This document shows positions 23,319 through 34,900 of a stretch of DNA of 64,000 nucleotides, piece after piece. This DNA comes from Hevea brasiliensis. Taxonomy: Eukaryota > Streptophyta > Magnoliopsida > Malpighiales > Euphorbiaceae. How positions within the stretch are numbered: the first letter of the stretch is position 1; the number at the start of each line of letters is the position of its first letter. The notes under the pieces are model-generated. The model was given only the letters and a program-made list of their open reading frames with translations, did not search any database and had not been told where the DNA came from. The position numbers were made by a program, and so were the translations under genes. The stretch lies in NCBI RefSeq assembly GCF_030052815.1, contig NC_079504.1, positions 84,880,249 to 84,944,248 on the forward strand, written 5' to 3'.

Positions 23319-26300
23319 TGTGACACCCCTTACCCATCTACAGTGTAGCCGAGCAAGTTATGCCACTCAGTGTGCCGGAGCACCAATTTATGTTTCTATT
23401 TACAATTTATCCCTTCTTAATTCATTTTTTTACAATTTTGATAAATTTGAATTTTTTCGCAAATTTTATAGAAAATCCGGCAGAGTGCCGGCTGTAATTG
23501 GAAAAACAGTTCTTCTGAACCTGTTTAAAAACACTTCTAATATAATTTCCAATCCCAAACTCCATTATACACATTTCAAATCAGTCTCAAAATCTCAATC
23601 TCAAATCACAACACTATTTTCAAAACTTTTCTATTCACTTCATCACTTGAAGCATATTCATAAATATTTCTCAATATTTCATTTATCAACATACATTATG
23701 CAGAAAATTTCAATGATATGAAATTTCATATATTTACATTAATACATAATTACAAGAGTTTATTGTTACAATCCAAACTAATAGAAAATGCCAAAATAAA
23801 AAATGCTTCCAAAATCCTATGTCCTACCATATGCACTGCAGATGTGAGGTGACTCGGGACTCCGGATGCAAATCTGAAGGCTCACCCGGTCTAATGTCTG
23901 ATGGGCTCACTAGCTAGGTCTCCAGTACTTGCGCATGGTAAAAGCGACGCGCTAAGCAATTCTGGTTAGTGGTGACAATATAAAATAATATAAAATAAAA
24001 TAAAATAAAATAAAACGAATGTGTAGAATGTGTGTTTACATTTTTTCGTAGACTTAACTTCTGATATTATTTGTATTATTATTCGATTAAAATTTGGTAA
24101 GGTTTATTATCATTGCTTGAATAACCCATACTAGTTGACTGGACTGGATAAACAGGTAAACTGGCACTGGGTAGTAAGTACCTCGGACCATCACACCATC
24201 GGTCACATTGTGTCTCCCGATGTGCAACAGAACAGCTAATAAGCTGTAATAATTGTCAGGGTTAAAGCCCAAGTATATCAACTCAAATAACATAGCCAAA
24301 GGCTATTATGTCACAGAATGGCATGAGAAGCCATGAAACACAAAATGGCATGAAGCCATATGCAGTACTGCTAACAGAACCCTATTGGCATGCCAAGCTA
24401 TCCAAATCAGTCTTGCTAGGTATACTAGGGCATTTTACACTTTTAAGTTTCATAATTTTTGGAATTTAAGTTTTAGTGTTAATATTCCATTCATTGATCA
24501 ACAAAAATGTTGACTTTTGCGTAGGCAATAGGTACATTGGTTCTAATATCATCAAAATACCACATTTTGCATTCAAAATTTGTTGGTATTAGTTGCCAAT
24601 ACCATTTCTAAGCTTAATGTTAGTTGGGCAGAATTTTCAGTTTTTATGTTTTGTCTTTACTGTTCTATTTGTCAATTTTGCGGTGGGAATTTGGCAAACT
24701 GATCAACATGAAAGTTGTTCCTTATTTTGTCTAGTTGCATTTCCTTTTTTGAATCACTCCATTTGGAGTTTTTTATCTCAAGTTATGGTTCAAAAACCAC
24801 AACTGGCTGGATTGAAATTTTGTCGAATTTACGGGTGACCATATCTCTGATGTAATGAGCAGTGTTGCAACTCACCCTTTGAATATGTTATGGTCATAAT
24901 TTGGGTTATGTTTCTTCATGAAAGTTGTTGGTCTATATCTCAGCTTATTGCTGGTAAAATTTCAGGTCAATTGGACCTTTCTACACTGATTTATGGCCAA
25001 ATGACCAAATACTGTTCATTTGGTCATTTTGCCCAGGCAGACTGCAGGTCACCTTGATTGGGGCAAGCTTTTGGTCCACTTGGTTTGGTTTTATGGGCAT
25101 GGTTTCTTCACCAAAGTTGTGCCATTATGTGTCTAATTTCATATCCTATTGGCCTTGCACCAATTGAACCTCTACAATTTAAGTTATGGCTGCCCAAATC
25201 TGCTGGACTCATGTCCAATTTTGCAGGTCACCTAGGGCAGCCACACCAAACCCAAATCCCATCACTCAACACACTTCATTTTTTATTTTAACAGAACTAA
25301 ATGGCCACCAATTGACCATTAAAACCTATTTTCATCATCACATGGTCAAGTTCTCATTTTCCACCTCAAACCCTAACTCACACATTACCATTCATGCATT
25401 TACATACCTTCCATTGTCCTAAGTATTGTATTAATGTTAAAGGCAGCCAAATTACAATTTAACTCTAAGAAATCTCCAAAACTCTACTAGGTTCAAGGCT
25501 GCACAAAATTTTGGGATGGACATACACAAGATATTTAGCAAATTTCTTTGCAATTTTGCACTCAATTATACTTATTCAACATAAATTTGAAGAGAAACAT
25601 AAGTTTAAGTCACTAACCTCTTAGGGAGCTAATCCAAAGCTTGTAAGAACTCTTTCTTTTTAATTCTTTTTGCCCCCAAAAGACTCACCAAGATGATAGA
25701 ACAATTTTTTGTGTTGCTAGGTTAGGGTTTTATGGTGTGGAAGCTAGGGAAAATCAAGCTTTGAAAGCTTGTTCATGGTGGCCATGGAGGAGTGGTTTAC
25801 AGCAAGAAAAAGAAGAAGGGAGAGAATTCTGATTTTTCTTCAATTTTCAGCCTATTAAGTCTATTTTAAATAAAGTTATGCTATGTGTCCGTATGGGATA
25901 GGTTGGGAAAACTTTAATGACATCACTATGATGTCATAATGCCATTTTCTTTCCTTTTCTTTCCATTTCTTGTCTAATTAATTTCAATTAAATTTTAAAC
26001 AACATTTAATCATATTTTATGTTTTATAAATTATTTATTTAACTGGACAAGTTGGCCAAAAATCATCTCTGAAGACGAAATGACCAAAATGCCCTCCGTT
26101 TGGCTTAACGGGCCAAAATTGTCTGTACCGATTGAAAAATTTTTCTAAGCATTTCCTTGGCATTCTAATGCCATAATATTCTCAATAACCCTTCTCTAGA
26201 GTCCCAACTAGGGCTCCTAGTTGCAAGAACCGCAACTTCTCACTAGGTTACCCATCGCTAGGGCACCGGCTCATTTAACTTAGTTGTATTTTATTTCTAA

Positions 26301-26450
26301 AATTTTTCCTAAATTTTTCTTATTAATATTTGAGTTAATTATGATTCCTCACTTTAGTTTAAATATTTTTTCGGACGTTCTAACTGTCCAGACCGACACT
26401 GGTCACCGAAACAGTAGAACATACGAAGTTGCTACAAGGAGGGTGTTACA
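23319..26450 (-). repeat. GypE 5' LTR (3132 bp)
   Basis: Minus strand: starts TGTAACACCCTCC at 26450 and ends GGGGTGTCACA at 23319. It is uninterrupted and shows the empty site of SoloF at 25893-25905. There is no gene; open frames such as 23320-23721 are LTR sequence read by chance. Confidence 0.94.
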
Positions 26451-26455
26451 GGTGC

Positions 26456-26925
26456 TGTGTCCCTACTTCAGGATGATGCATAACACTGGTGGGACACAGT
26501 AACCAGTGAGGTGCAACCGGAACGGATCACCTGGGAATTCTTCCTCACAGAGTTCAGGAAGAAATATGTCAGTAAAGTATATTTAGAAGAGAGAAGAAGA
26601 GAATTTATCTGTCTGAGATAGAGACAACTATCAGTGGTAGAGTATGAGCTAGAATTCATCAAACTGAGCTGGTATGGGAGGGAGAAAGTCCCTACAGAGG
26701 CAGAGAGGTGCAGAAGGTTCGAAGAAAGGCTCAATGACAATATTAAAGTCATGATAACAGCATTGAAGATCACAGATTTTGCCAAATTAGTAGATGCTGC
26801 ATCAAAAGTAGAAAGGGTCCGAATAAATGAGCAAACTAAAAGGGAAAAACAACAGAAGAGGGGTCCAGGACAATCCAGTTCATTCTCTAGTCCGAGTAAG
26901 AAGAGTAAAGGTCCTGCTGCTTAGG
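26456..26925 (+). pseudogene. GypD gag, second part
   Basis: This continues gag after the GypE insertion. It starts with the capsid core (SLLQDDA-type codons, WWDT region changed to HWWDT-like, then EFFLTEFRKKYV), a stop near 26620, and then VEYELEFIKLSWYGRE through the basic SSPSKKSKGPAA at 26924, where another stop occurs. It matches GypE gag 22330-22860 closely. Confidence 0.87.
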
Positions 26926-27753
26926 GTTCAGGACAACTACAAAGTTAGAGCCAGTCCCAGGGGCCCAGACCACAGTTCACACCTAGGAGAGGCCAGTCCA
27001 CACCATCAGTGGGCAGCTCTCCAGGGATGGTGTTTAGGGGACCAGCCCTAGCAACTTTTGCCTGTCCATACTGCCAGAAGTGGCACAAGGGGGACTGTTG
27101 GCGAGTGACTAGCGCATGCTTACGGTGTGGATCTACAGAACATCAGATCAAGAATTGTCCAAAGAGGACTACTACAGTTGCTCCAACAAAAGTTGATAGA
27201 CCTGCTCCTGCACCACAAAGGGGTAGGAAGCCCGAAAAATCTGAAGCAGCTGGTCCATCACTGAGGCCTGCATCTGAGTCAGCTGAGAGGCCAGAGGCCA
27301 GAGTACCTGCCAGGGCCTATGCCATCAGAGCTCAGGAGGAGCAAGATGCTCCGAACATCATCAGGGGTACATTCTCTCTCTACAACACTTCTGTGCATGC
27401 ATTGGTGGATCCAAGATCCACTCATTCATACATCTGCATCAAACTACCCGTAAAGAGGGGAGTTCCAGTAGAGGAGAGTGATCAAGACATTTTGGTCACA
27501 AATCCACTAGGCCACAGTGTGGTAGTGAATAAAGTATACAAAGGTTGCCCATTGAGGATTCAGGGGTATGAATTCTCAGCAGACCTAATTGAATTACCCT
27601 TCCACAAGTTTGACGTGATTTTGGGAATGGACTGGTTGTCACGTCATCAGGCAATAATTGATTACAAATTGAAGAGGATTTCTCTGAAAACTTCTGAGGG
27701 TAATGAGATTACTGTTGTGGGTGAAGGGACAGATTTCCTGTCCATGTTATCTC
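26926..27753 (+). pseudogene. GypD zinc knuckle and protease, cut by CopB
   Basis: An open stretch begins at 27009. It carries CPYCQKWHKGDCW and the CCHC knuckle CLRCGSTEHQIKNC (nucleic-acid binding), then a proline/glutamate-rich linker, then the aspartic protease with HALVDPRSTHSY. The Gly of the active-site D-x-G is Arg here, so catalysis should be lost. The second-half signature VILGMDWLSRHQAIID is intact. The coding sequence ends at 27753, where CopB is inserted (duplication ATCTC). RT continues at 37009. Confidence 0.9.
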
Positions 27754-29546
27754 TGAAGGAACGGAAGCGTGAAAAACACAAGTTTATACCACTGAATTCA
27801 AAAATTTTCAACTAGGGTCACATGCATCATGCAAGATTTATTTTTATCTATTTGATTTCAATGATAAACAATATATTAAAACTCTTTTAATATGTTTTTG
27901 GATCTGTATTTGCCATTTAAGATTTTAAAATTAATCAGATTAATTTTAGAACCCTAGATTTAATCAAGAACGATTACACTAACCTCTTGATGCCTGCAGT
28001 GTCTGCGCCTTTGAGATCGTCTTGAGGACACGGATGTTGTCCCTCTAGCTTATCCACACCAAGAACACCTATGGCAGCCCTTGAACAGCTTCTAAAGCCT
28101 TTTCTATTAATTAGAAATTCAAGTTCTGCCTTTTAAGAGATTAGAGATGTAAACAGGACACTAGAAACAATTTCTAGTGTTCTTAATTCAAGAGATTGAT
28201 GGCTAATCTCTTTGAATTGATGAGAGATGAAGAAGAATAGAGGGAGGGCTGCAAAATGGCGTGACCAAGGAGTGTGGCTGCTGGTTGTGTTTTATTTTCT
28301 CATAACAACACTTAAATAGCTAGGTTAACACATTAAACCCTTGCCAAATGTCACCCTTTAATTAGCTCTAGGTTTAAGTGACCCAATCACATTGTGCCAA
28401 GTGTCAAACCTATATGTAATCTTGATTTTAATCATCTTACATGATTAAAAAGCATTTGGCAAGCTTATGTGTTATGCCATGTGTCACCATCTCATGGTGC
28501 CACGTGTCACACTGCAAAAATGACCAAAATGCCCCTGTGTCTTAATTTTGAGTTCTCAACCCAAAATAATTATTTTTCTTCTTCTAATTAATTTATATCA
28601 AATATAAATAAATTAATTAATCTTTATTAATTAATTTCTCATTAATTAAATTCATATTTAAACACTTTAAATATAAATTTAACTTATATTATACATCCAA
28701 TAATCTAGATTTGGTTTCAAGTCATGCTAGGGACTTTGCAAACTAATTGCAAACCAAACCTATTTAATTAATCAATTAAACTCTTTAATTAATTAATTAA
28801 ATCATATTTAATTAGGTGATAACTTGTGTATGTGTGTGACTTACTAGGCTCATCACTAATTGGCAATGAGACATGATATCAACTCTTAATATCATCAGAA
28901 CTCTTTCTTACCATAAATGATTTCTCTAAATCATTTTATAAACCTCATTGACCATGGTTAACACCTAGCATAGCATGCCATGGCCACCCAATTAGTAATA
29001 AGGTTTACCTTAAATGAACCTATAATCATATGTTACCATGCACTAGAATCTCTCTGTTACAAAATCACAACTCAAGCTGGAGTCATGGTTTATGTCAAAC
29101 TCCATTTGCTATGAATATTATGTTCTCTTTTAATTCCAGTTCTTGATTAAAAAGATTTTCTCATCAGAAACTCTTTTCTGAATAAATCTATCTGTCCTTT
29201 ATAAGTGCCTATCATGTTTGTCATATGGCATGAGACTCACCATTCCATCTTATTTATATCTCATATAAATAACTTGGGAACAAACATGAATACAATCTTT
29301 CTGGATAAGTCATGTCCTTATTATGAAGTATCCTCGATTGTGAACCTATTTATGATACTTTGTGCTAGAAATATTGTCACTCATATTCTTAACAACTTAA
29401 GAATAATATTTCTAACAAAATATCAATGGACCTTTTCTATTACACATAAATATATTATGTAAACGGAAAAGTGGAAATGCCTTTTATTAATAAAAATATA
29501 TACAAGATACATACTAAATGATATGCTCTAGGGCATACTACTAACA
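27754..29546 (-). repeat. CopB 3' LTR (1793 bp)
   Basis: It begins TGAAGGAACGG on the plus strand and ends CTACTAACA. Compared with the 5' LTR it lacks about 310 bp: the text jumps from ...CTATCTGTCC to TTTATAAGTGCC near 29198. The 85-codon antisense ORF (29205-29462) recurs in three other copies. Confidence 0.93.
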
Positions 29547-29561
29547 ATCTCCCACTAGCAC
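29547..29561 (-). promoter_or_regulatory. CopB polypurine tract
   Basis: On the minus strand GTGCTAGTGGGAGAT abuts the 3' LTR start TGTTAG. CopC has the same tract at 60672-60683 with two extra bases. Confidence 0.8.
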
Positions 29562-31400
29562 TAGAGCCATTCATTACAATACCTTAGACCCATCTTCTCA
29601 AGATGTCGGTTTAAGCGAGCTTGTGACAAAGGCTTAGTGCGGATCATTTGAATTTTTGGTGATGTTATTTTCTGCATGGCTATATCGCCTTTGCCCAACT
29701 ATATGTCCGATAATGTGGTAGTGCCTTTCTATGTGTTTGGATTTTGGGTGAGACCTTAGTTCCTTAGCTTTGTATGATGCTCCATTGTTGTCACGGTGTA
29801 GTGGAACCGCTTTGACTCAATGGAAGGAACTCTTGTAAGTTCTGTCATGAACTTCTTTTCCAACGACTTCCTTTGCGACATCGATGCGACAATAGACTCG
29901 GCTTCTATAGTGGAATCTGCAATCGTGCTCTGTTTGGAACTCTTCCAACTTCGCACCTCCATTACAAATGAACACATATCTAGAGGTTGACTTTCTATCA
30001 TCAATATCTGATTGGAAATCAGAATCAGTATAATCATCCAATTGCAAGTCTCCACCTCCATAAATCAAGAATAAATCCTTAGTTCTTCTCAAGTACTTAA
30101 GAATATTCTTGTGACTATCGATGTTCCAAACCTGGATTGGATTGATACCTGCTAGTCAAACTAACAGCATATGCGATATCCGGCCTAGTACACAACATTG
30201 CATACATTAAACTTCCAATAGCCGAAGCATATGGAATCCTGGCCATCTTATCTCTTTCTTCAGGTGTCTTTGGAGACATCTCTTTAGAAAGATGGATACC
30301 ATGTCTCACTGGTAACAATCCTCTCTTGGAATCAAGCATGTTAAACCTCTTTAACACCTTTTCAAAGTATAGACTTTGGGATAAACCAATTATTCTTTTC
30401 GCTCTATCTCTATAGATGCAAATCCCAAGAATATAGGTTGCCTCCCCTAAGTCTTTCATGGAGATTGTATTTGACAACCATACCTTTATAGTCGTCAACA
30501 TACCTGTGTCATTACCCATCAACAGTATGTCATCCACATATAAGACAAGAAAAGTGATAGCACTGTCACTAACCTTCTTTTATACACATGGCTCATCCTC
30601 ATTTTTGATAAAACCAAAGGATTTAATGGCTTCATCAAAACGGATGTTCCAACTCCTCGAAGCTTGTTTCAACCCATAAATGGATCGCTTTAGCTTGCAT
30701 ACCTTGGAACCATCTTGGGATTCAAATCCCCTAGGTTGTTCCATGAAAATGTTTTCTTCAATGTATCCATTGAGAAAAGCTATTTTGACATCCATCTGCC
30801 AAATCTCATTATCATAGTATGCAGCTATTGCTAATAAAATCCTAATTGATTTAAGCATGGCAACAGGCGAGAAAGTCTCCTCATAGTCGATTCCTTGCCT
30901 TTGGGGAAACCCTTTCACTACTAGCCTTGCCTTATAGGTCTCTACCTTTCCATCGAACCAATTTTCTTCTTGAAAACCCATTTGTTCCCTATAGGTATAA
31001 TACCTTCAGGTGGGTCAACAAGATCCCAAACTTGATTCTTATACATGGAATCAATCTCGGATTTCATAGCATCAATCCATTTTGAAGATTCTATATATGA
31101 TATAGCTTCTTCATAGGTAAGTGGATCATCTCCATGATCTACTTCTTCATGAGTAGACAACTCTTGTTCTTCTTCATGAAGAAAACCATATCTCACTAGT
31201 GGGTGAGATACCCTGGTTGTTCTACGAGGAACAACTGTAGATGTTTCATCAACGGGTATTGGTTGACTAGATGGATCTATATCCATCTGATCTGTTGGTT
31301 GGTCAGAATTCTCCAATTCTAACTCTATTTGCCTTCCTTTGCCTCCTTCTTGAACAAACTGTTGTTCAAGAAATGTGGCATCTCTACTTATAACAACCTT
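29562..31400 (-). pseudogene. CopB reverse transcriptase and RNase H
   Basis: Minus strand. RT starts with IPIGNKWVFKKKI, continues with ARLVVKGFPQRQGIDYEETFSP (shifted by a one-base loss near 30960), the IWQMDVKIAFLNGYI and KLKRSIYGLKQASRSW blocks, and the active-site YVDDILLMG at about 30540. RNase H has YTDSDFQSDIDDRKSTS and the AEAES-type stretch near 29880. A stop lies between MKNEDEPCV and the YVDD block (near 30580), and a further break lies near 30100. The last 200 bp contain the decayed C-terminus. Confidence 0.9.
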
Positions 31401-32260
31401 TTGTGAAGTAGGCAAACAAAATAATATCCAAAACTATCTTTTGGATATCTAACAAATCGACCTTTTTCTGATCTGGTCTCCAATTTATCAGTGTTCAGCT
31501 TTTTGATATAAGCTGGACAACCCCAAATCTTAACATGCTTAAGACTTGGTTTTCTTCCATGCCATATCTCATAAGGTGTGGAAGAAACTAATTTTGATGG
31601 AATCCTATTCAGAATATACAAAGCTGATTCTAATGCAAATCCCCAAAAGAAGATTAACATATCAGTATAGCTCATCATACTACGTACCATATCCAATAGG
31701 GTACGATTTCTCCTTTCAGATACACCATTCAGCTGTGGCGTTCCTGGAGGAGTCAGCTGAGAAACAATGCCATGCTCTCTCAAGTATTCATCAAATTCAG
31801 TACTCAAATATTCACCTCCATGATCTGATCGAAGAGCTTTAATATTCTTTCCTGTTTGATTTTCTACTTCAGATTTAAATTCTTTGAACTTTTCAAAAGA
31901 TTCATGTTTGTATTTCATCAAATACAAATACCCAAACCTTGATTTATCATCAGTAAAGGTAATAAAATAATGAAAACCCCCTGTAGCCATTTCTTTAAAT
32001 GGACCACATACATCACTATGTATTAGCTCCAAAATATTTTCAGCTCTTAGCCCTTGTCCAACAAAGGGTGATCTAGTCATTTTACCCTGAAGGCAAGATT
32101 CACAAGTTGGAGTAGGCTTAGAGCCCAATGAGGATAGAATCCCCATTTTCTCCAATTTTGCAATCCTATCTTCTGCAACATGACATAACCTTAAGTGCCA
32201 AATATATTTTGAACTTGAGTTGGTTTTCACCATGGCATTGTATTCGTTTAGATTGTTATA
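31388..32260 (-). pseudogene. CopB integrase
   Basis: Minus strand, in one open stretch with the gag tail. The GAG-pre-integrase zinc motif (WHLRLCHV...CESCLQGK) is followed by the DDE core: Asp in LIHSDVCGP, Asp in RSDHGGEYL, and Glu in LNGVSERRNRT. The C-terminal part has TPYEIWHGRKPSLKHVKIWG. All three catalytic residues are present. The open frame ends at 31388 after a frameshift (YYFVCLLHKRLL). Confidence 0.92.
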
Positions 32261-33115
32261 CTCTGGGCAGTGGAAACACTTTCGTACTGGTAATGGAAAC
32301 ACTTTCTTATTGGCAATGGAAACACTTTCCTGTTGGCATTGGAAACACTTTCCTTTGCCTTCATCAGCTTTAGTCTTCCTTTTCTGTTTAGCTATTTTCT
32401 TAGAAGGACCAGGAATCTGAGGTTTCTTTTTCTTATTGCCCTTCTTCTTGTTGGACTTTCCAGCAGAGGAAGATGCAACCAAAGCTACCTCTTTTCCTTT
32501 ATTGCCTGGCATATTCTTTTGGGCAATAACCAGCATGTTGAGTAAACTAGCTAAGGTGCATTCCTGTTGAGTCATATGGAAATTTGTCACAAAATTTCCC
32601 AAAAGACCCAGGAAGGGACTGAAGGATCAAATCCATCTGTAGTTGGAAATCCATGTTGAAGTCAAGATGTTCCAACTGCTCAATCATCCGAATCATCTTG
32701 TGGACATGATCCCCAACATTCTGTCCCTTAGACATCCTCATACGGAATAGCTGTCTAGATATCTCATACCTAGCATTCCTGCTGTGTTCACCATATAACT
32801 CTTGTAGGTGAAGGAGGATCTCACTCGCACTCTGCATGTTCTCATGTTGCTTCTGTAACTCATTACTCATGGAAGCAAGCATGTAACACTTAGCTCTCAT
32901 ATCATGCTCCTTCCACTTGTCCAAAGTTTCATGTTCTTCTTGTGTGGCCTCTGGAGGTAAGGGACCAGGAACATTTGAATCTAGAACATATCCTATATGT
33001 TCAAGGTTCAGACAAGTTTCAAATTTCTTAGCCAATCATGATTAGGTCCTGTCAACCTATTGTGATCAAGTATGCTTGCAAGGATATTGGATGGTGGTGG
33101 TTGTTTTGTGATCAT
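32261..33115 (-). pseudogene. CopB gag with rearranged zinc knuckle
   Basis: Minus strand. The start at 33115 (MITKQPPPSNILASI) parallels CopC gag at 56828. The copia-type gag domain includes HDMRAKCYMLASMSNELQ, LYGEHSRNARYEISRQLF and VGDHVHKMIRMIEQL. A small deletion around 33030 and a frame change near 32590 break it. The C-terminal Lys-rich region leads into KGKCFQC, where a 23-bp repeat replaces the rest of the knuckle. The protease (about 490 bp relative to CopC) is missing. Confidence 0.9.
32272..32358 (-). repeat. 23-bp tandem repeat in the CopB zinc-knuckle codons
   Basis: GGAAACACTTTC occurs at 32272, 32295, 32318 and 32341, that is, at exact 23-bp steps, with intervening TATTGGCAAT-type sequence. 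Three added units make 69 nt, so the frame is kept: C-F-Q-C at one end and C-F-H-C at the other. CopC has a single copy (CFHCQKDGHW). Confidence 0.93.
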
Positions 33116-34886
33116 TTTTATCAGAAAATTAACTGCAGAAAATAACCAGATTAATTAGTAAATGTTTCATGTAATTAACCAAAATGATTATGGTCTTTTA
33201 ATCAAATTGGTCCTCCCACTAACTTAGCGAATCCTACACTTCCAAAGTAGAAAACGGAAATCCTAGTTGGATGGATTTCTAGTGGGTGATTGAATTCTTA
33301 TAATTCTATTGATCATCCACAGGTACATCCATTATTGGAATTACAATAAACTATAAGTGAGTAACTCATTGCCCATCACATCTCATGTGAGGTTCAATCC
33401 TTTACCTAGCCCCTAATGCTCAAAATCTCAAGTACATCCATTATTGACTTATCTTGCATTAGTTAAGTTGATCCCATTGAGCCAGTAATTATGTAAATAA
33501 TTTTAATGTCCTCAAGTACATCCAATATTGGCCACTAAACCATTTACATATTTACAACATCTCATGCTTAACAATTATTCTTAAGAAAATCTCTTAAATT
33601 AATTGCATCTCATGCAACTATTTAAAATTTCTTAAAATAATTGCCCCAATGGAGGGCCTATGTTATAATTACTTTAATTATAGCATTTCCAACTTAATCA
33701 TTTGTTTGGAAGATTTTATGGTCATTCTATTTACTATTAAGGTCTCACTTTGCACATTATCCATTTAGCATGCATATATCATATAATTGCATACATTCCC
33801 ATACATCTCATGCATTCATGGATAAGCAGTAAATATGGTATGATCATGGACTTTCTAAGGGATTCAATTCTGAGCCACCAAGAATTGAATCAGGGCATTC
33901 CTAGGTGCATTTCATTCTTTCATTTTCTAAGAGTTGCTGAAGGAGTACCTAATCAACACTTGATCTTGAATTCCTCCCCCTGGTCCCACCAATGCTCTTG
34001 ACCTCCTTGAACTTCTTGCAATCCAATATTACATAGTAATCCTTGGCATACCAAGGCGAATTTACAAGAACTTAAATAAATGAAATTACAACCCAAAAAT
34101 TATTACAAACTTAATAATACATGCCCAAAATAAATTAAAATAAATTAATTAATTTACAATCCCAAAGAAACATAAAAGAAATAAATCCAATCACATTGGT
34201 CTTTTATAGTCCATGATCATCCATCATGCATATCACTATTTAACAATTAAATAAAACATACATACTTAAATTAAATTGAATATCTCATATTCAACTTAAA
34301 AATTCAGATTTGAATATGATTCAAATAAATTTAAAAATTCAGATTTGAATCTCATTCAAACAAATTTAAAAATTCAGATTTGAATCATATTCAAACAACT
34401 TTAAAAATTCAGATTTGAATCACATTCAAACATTTTTTAAAAAATCAGATTTGAATCACATTCAAATATTTTTTAAAAAATCAGATCTGAATTTTATTCA
34501 ATCAATTTTTAAAAATCAGATTTAAATATGATTCAAACAACTTTAAAAATTCAGATTTGAATCACATTCAAACAACTTTTAAAATTCAGATTTGAATCAC
34601 ATTCAAACAATTTTTAAAATTCTGATTTGAATCATAATTTAATTGTGTGATAAAAATTCTAATTAAACAATTTAATTAGATATAAAATGGATCTTAAATC
34701 ATACAACAATTGCACATTCACCATCCATTTACCTTTGCACACCATTGTGATGCATCAACCATGCACACCATGGTGTTCACCATTTGTGCCGCCACTTTGA
34801 CTTTGCAACCAGCAATAAACTCTTGATCTCATGATCAAACACACAATTAAATCATATAAACATCAATCTAAATGGCAAATATAGTG
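33116..34886 (-). other. CopB leader between PBS and gag
   Basis: About 1.77 kb of untranslated leader, AT-rich, homologous to 55133-56827 (CopC) and 62808-64000 (CopD). It contains the hairpin repeat array at 34290-34645 and three copies of a TACATCCATTATTGG motif (near 33323, 33432 and 33516). An antisense 83-codon ORF (33750-34001) has counterparts in both other leaders; no protein family is recognised. Confidence 0.8.
34290..34645 (-). repeat. CopB leader array of about 35-bp units
   Basis: About ten degenerate units of the type TTTGAATGTGATTCAAATCTG plus an A/T spacer (minus strand). Each unit contains the inverted pair TTTGAAT / ATTCAAA separated by 3 bp, able to form a 7-bp stem in RNA. 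Confidence 0.88.
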
Positions 34887-34898
34887 GCTCTGATACCA
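34887..34898 (-). promoter_or_regulatory. CopB primer-binding site, initiator tRNA-Met type
   Basis: On the minus strand TGGTATCAGAGC lies 2 bp after the LTR end ...CTTCA (spacer AT). CopC and CopD show the same arrangement. Confidence 0.92.
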
Positions 34899-34900
34899 AT

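Larger units (their letters stand above)
11105..26450 (-). mobile_element. GypE: Ty3/gypsy chromovirus inserted in GypD gag
   Basis: The 5' LTR is 26450-23319 and the 3' LTR 18464-11105 (interrupted by SoloF). The PBS is at 23313-23302 and the PPT at 18478-18465. The target duplication GGTGC is at 11100-11104 and 26451-26455, and gag of GypD continues across it. The internal region carries gag, protease, RT, RNase H, integrase and a chromodomain. LTRs are 3132 bp and about 3126 bp once SoloF is removed. In about 140 bp compared by eye at the LTR ends I saw about eight differences, so the insertion is not recent. All coding parts have stops or frameshifts. Confidence 0.94.

Noticed and set aside
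33750..34001. Conserved antisense ORF in the copia leaders (also 55942-56133 and 63691-63942)
   Set aside because: It lies opposite homologous leader DNA, varies in length (63 to 83 codons), and resembles no family I know. DNA homology alone explains the recurrence.
34290..34645. CRISPR-like regular repeats
   Set aside because: The units are AT-rich, adjoin one another without unique spacers, and sit in a copia leader in three places. This is a plant retrotransposon repeat.
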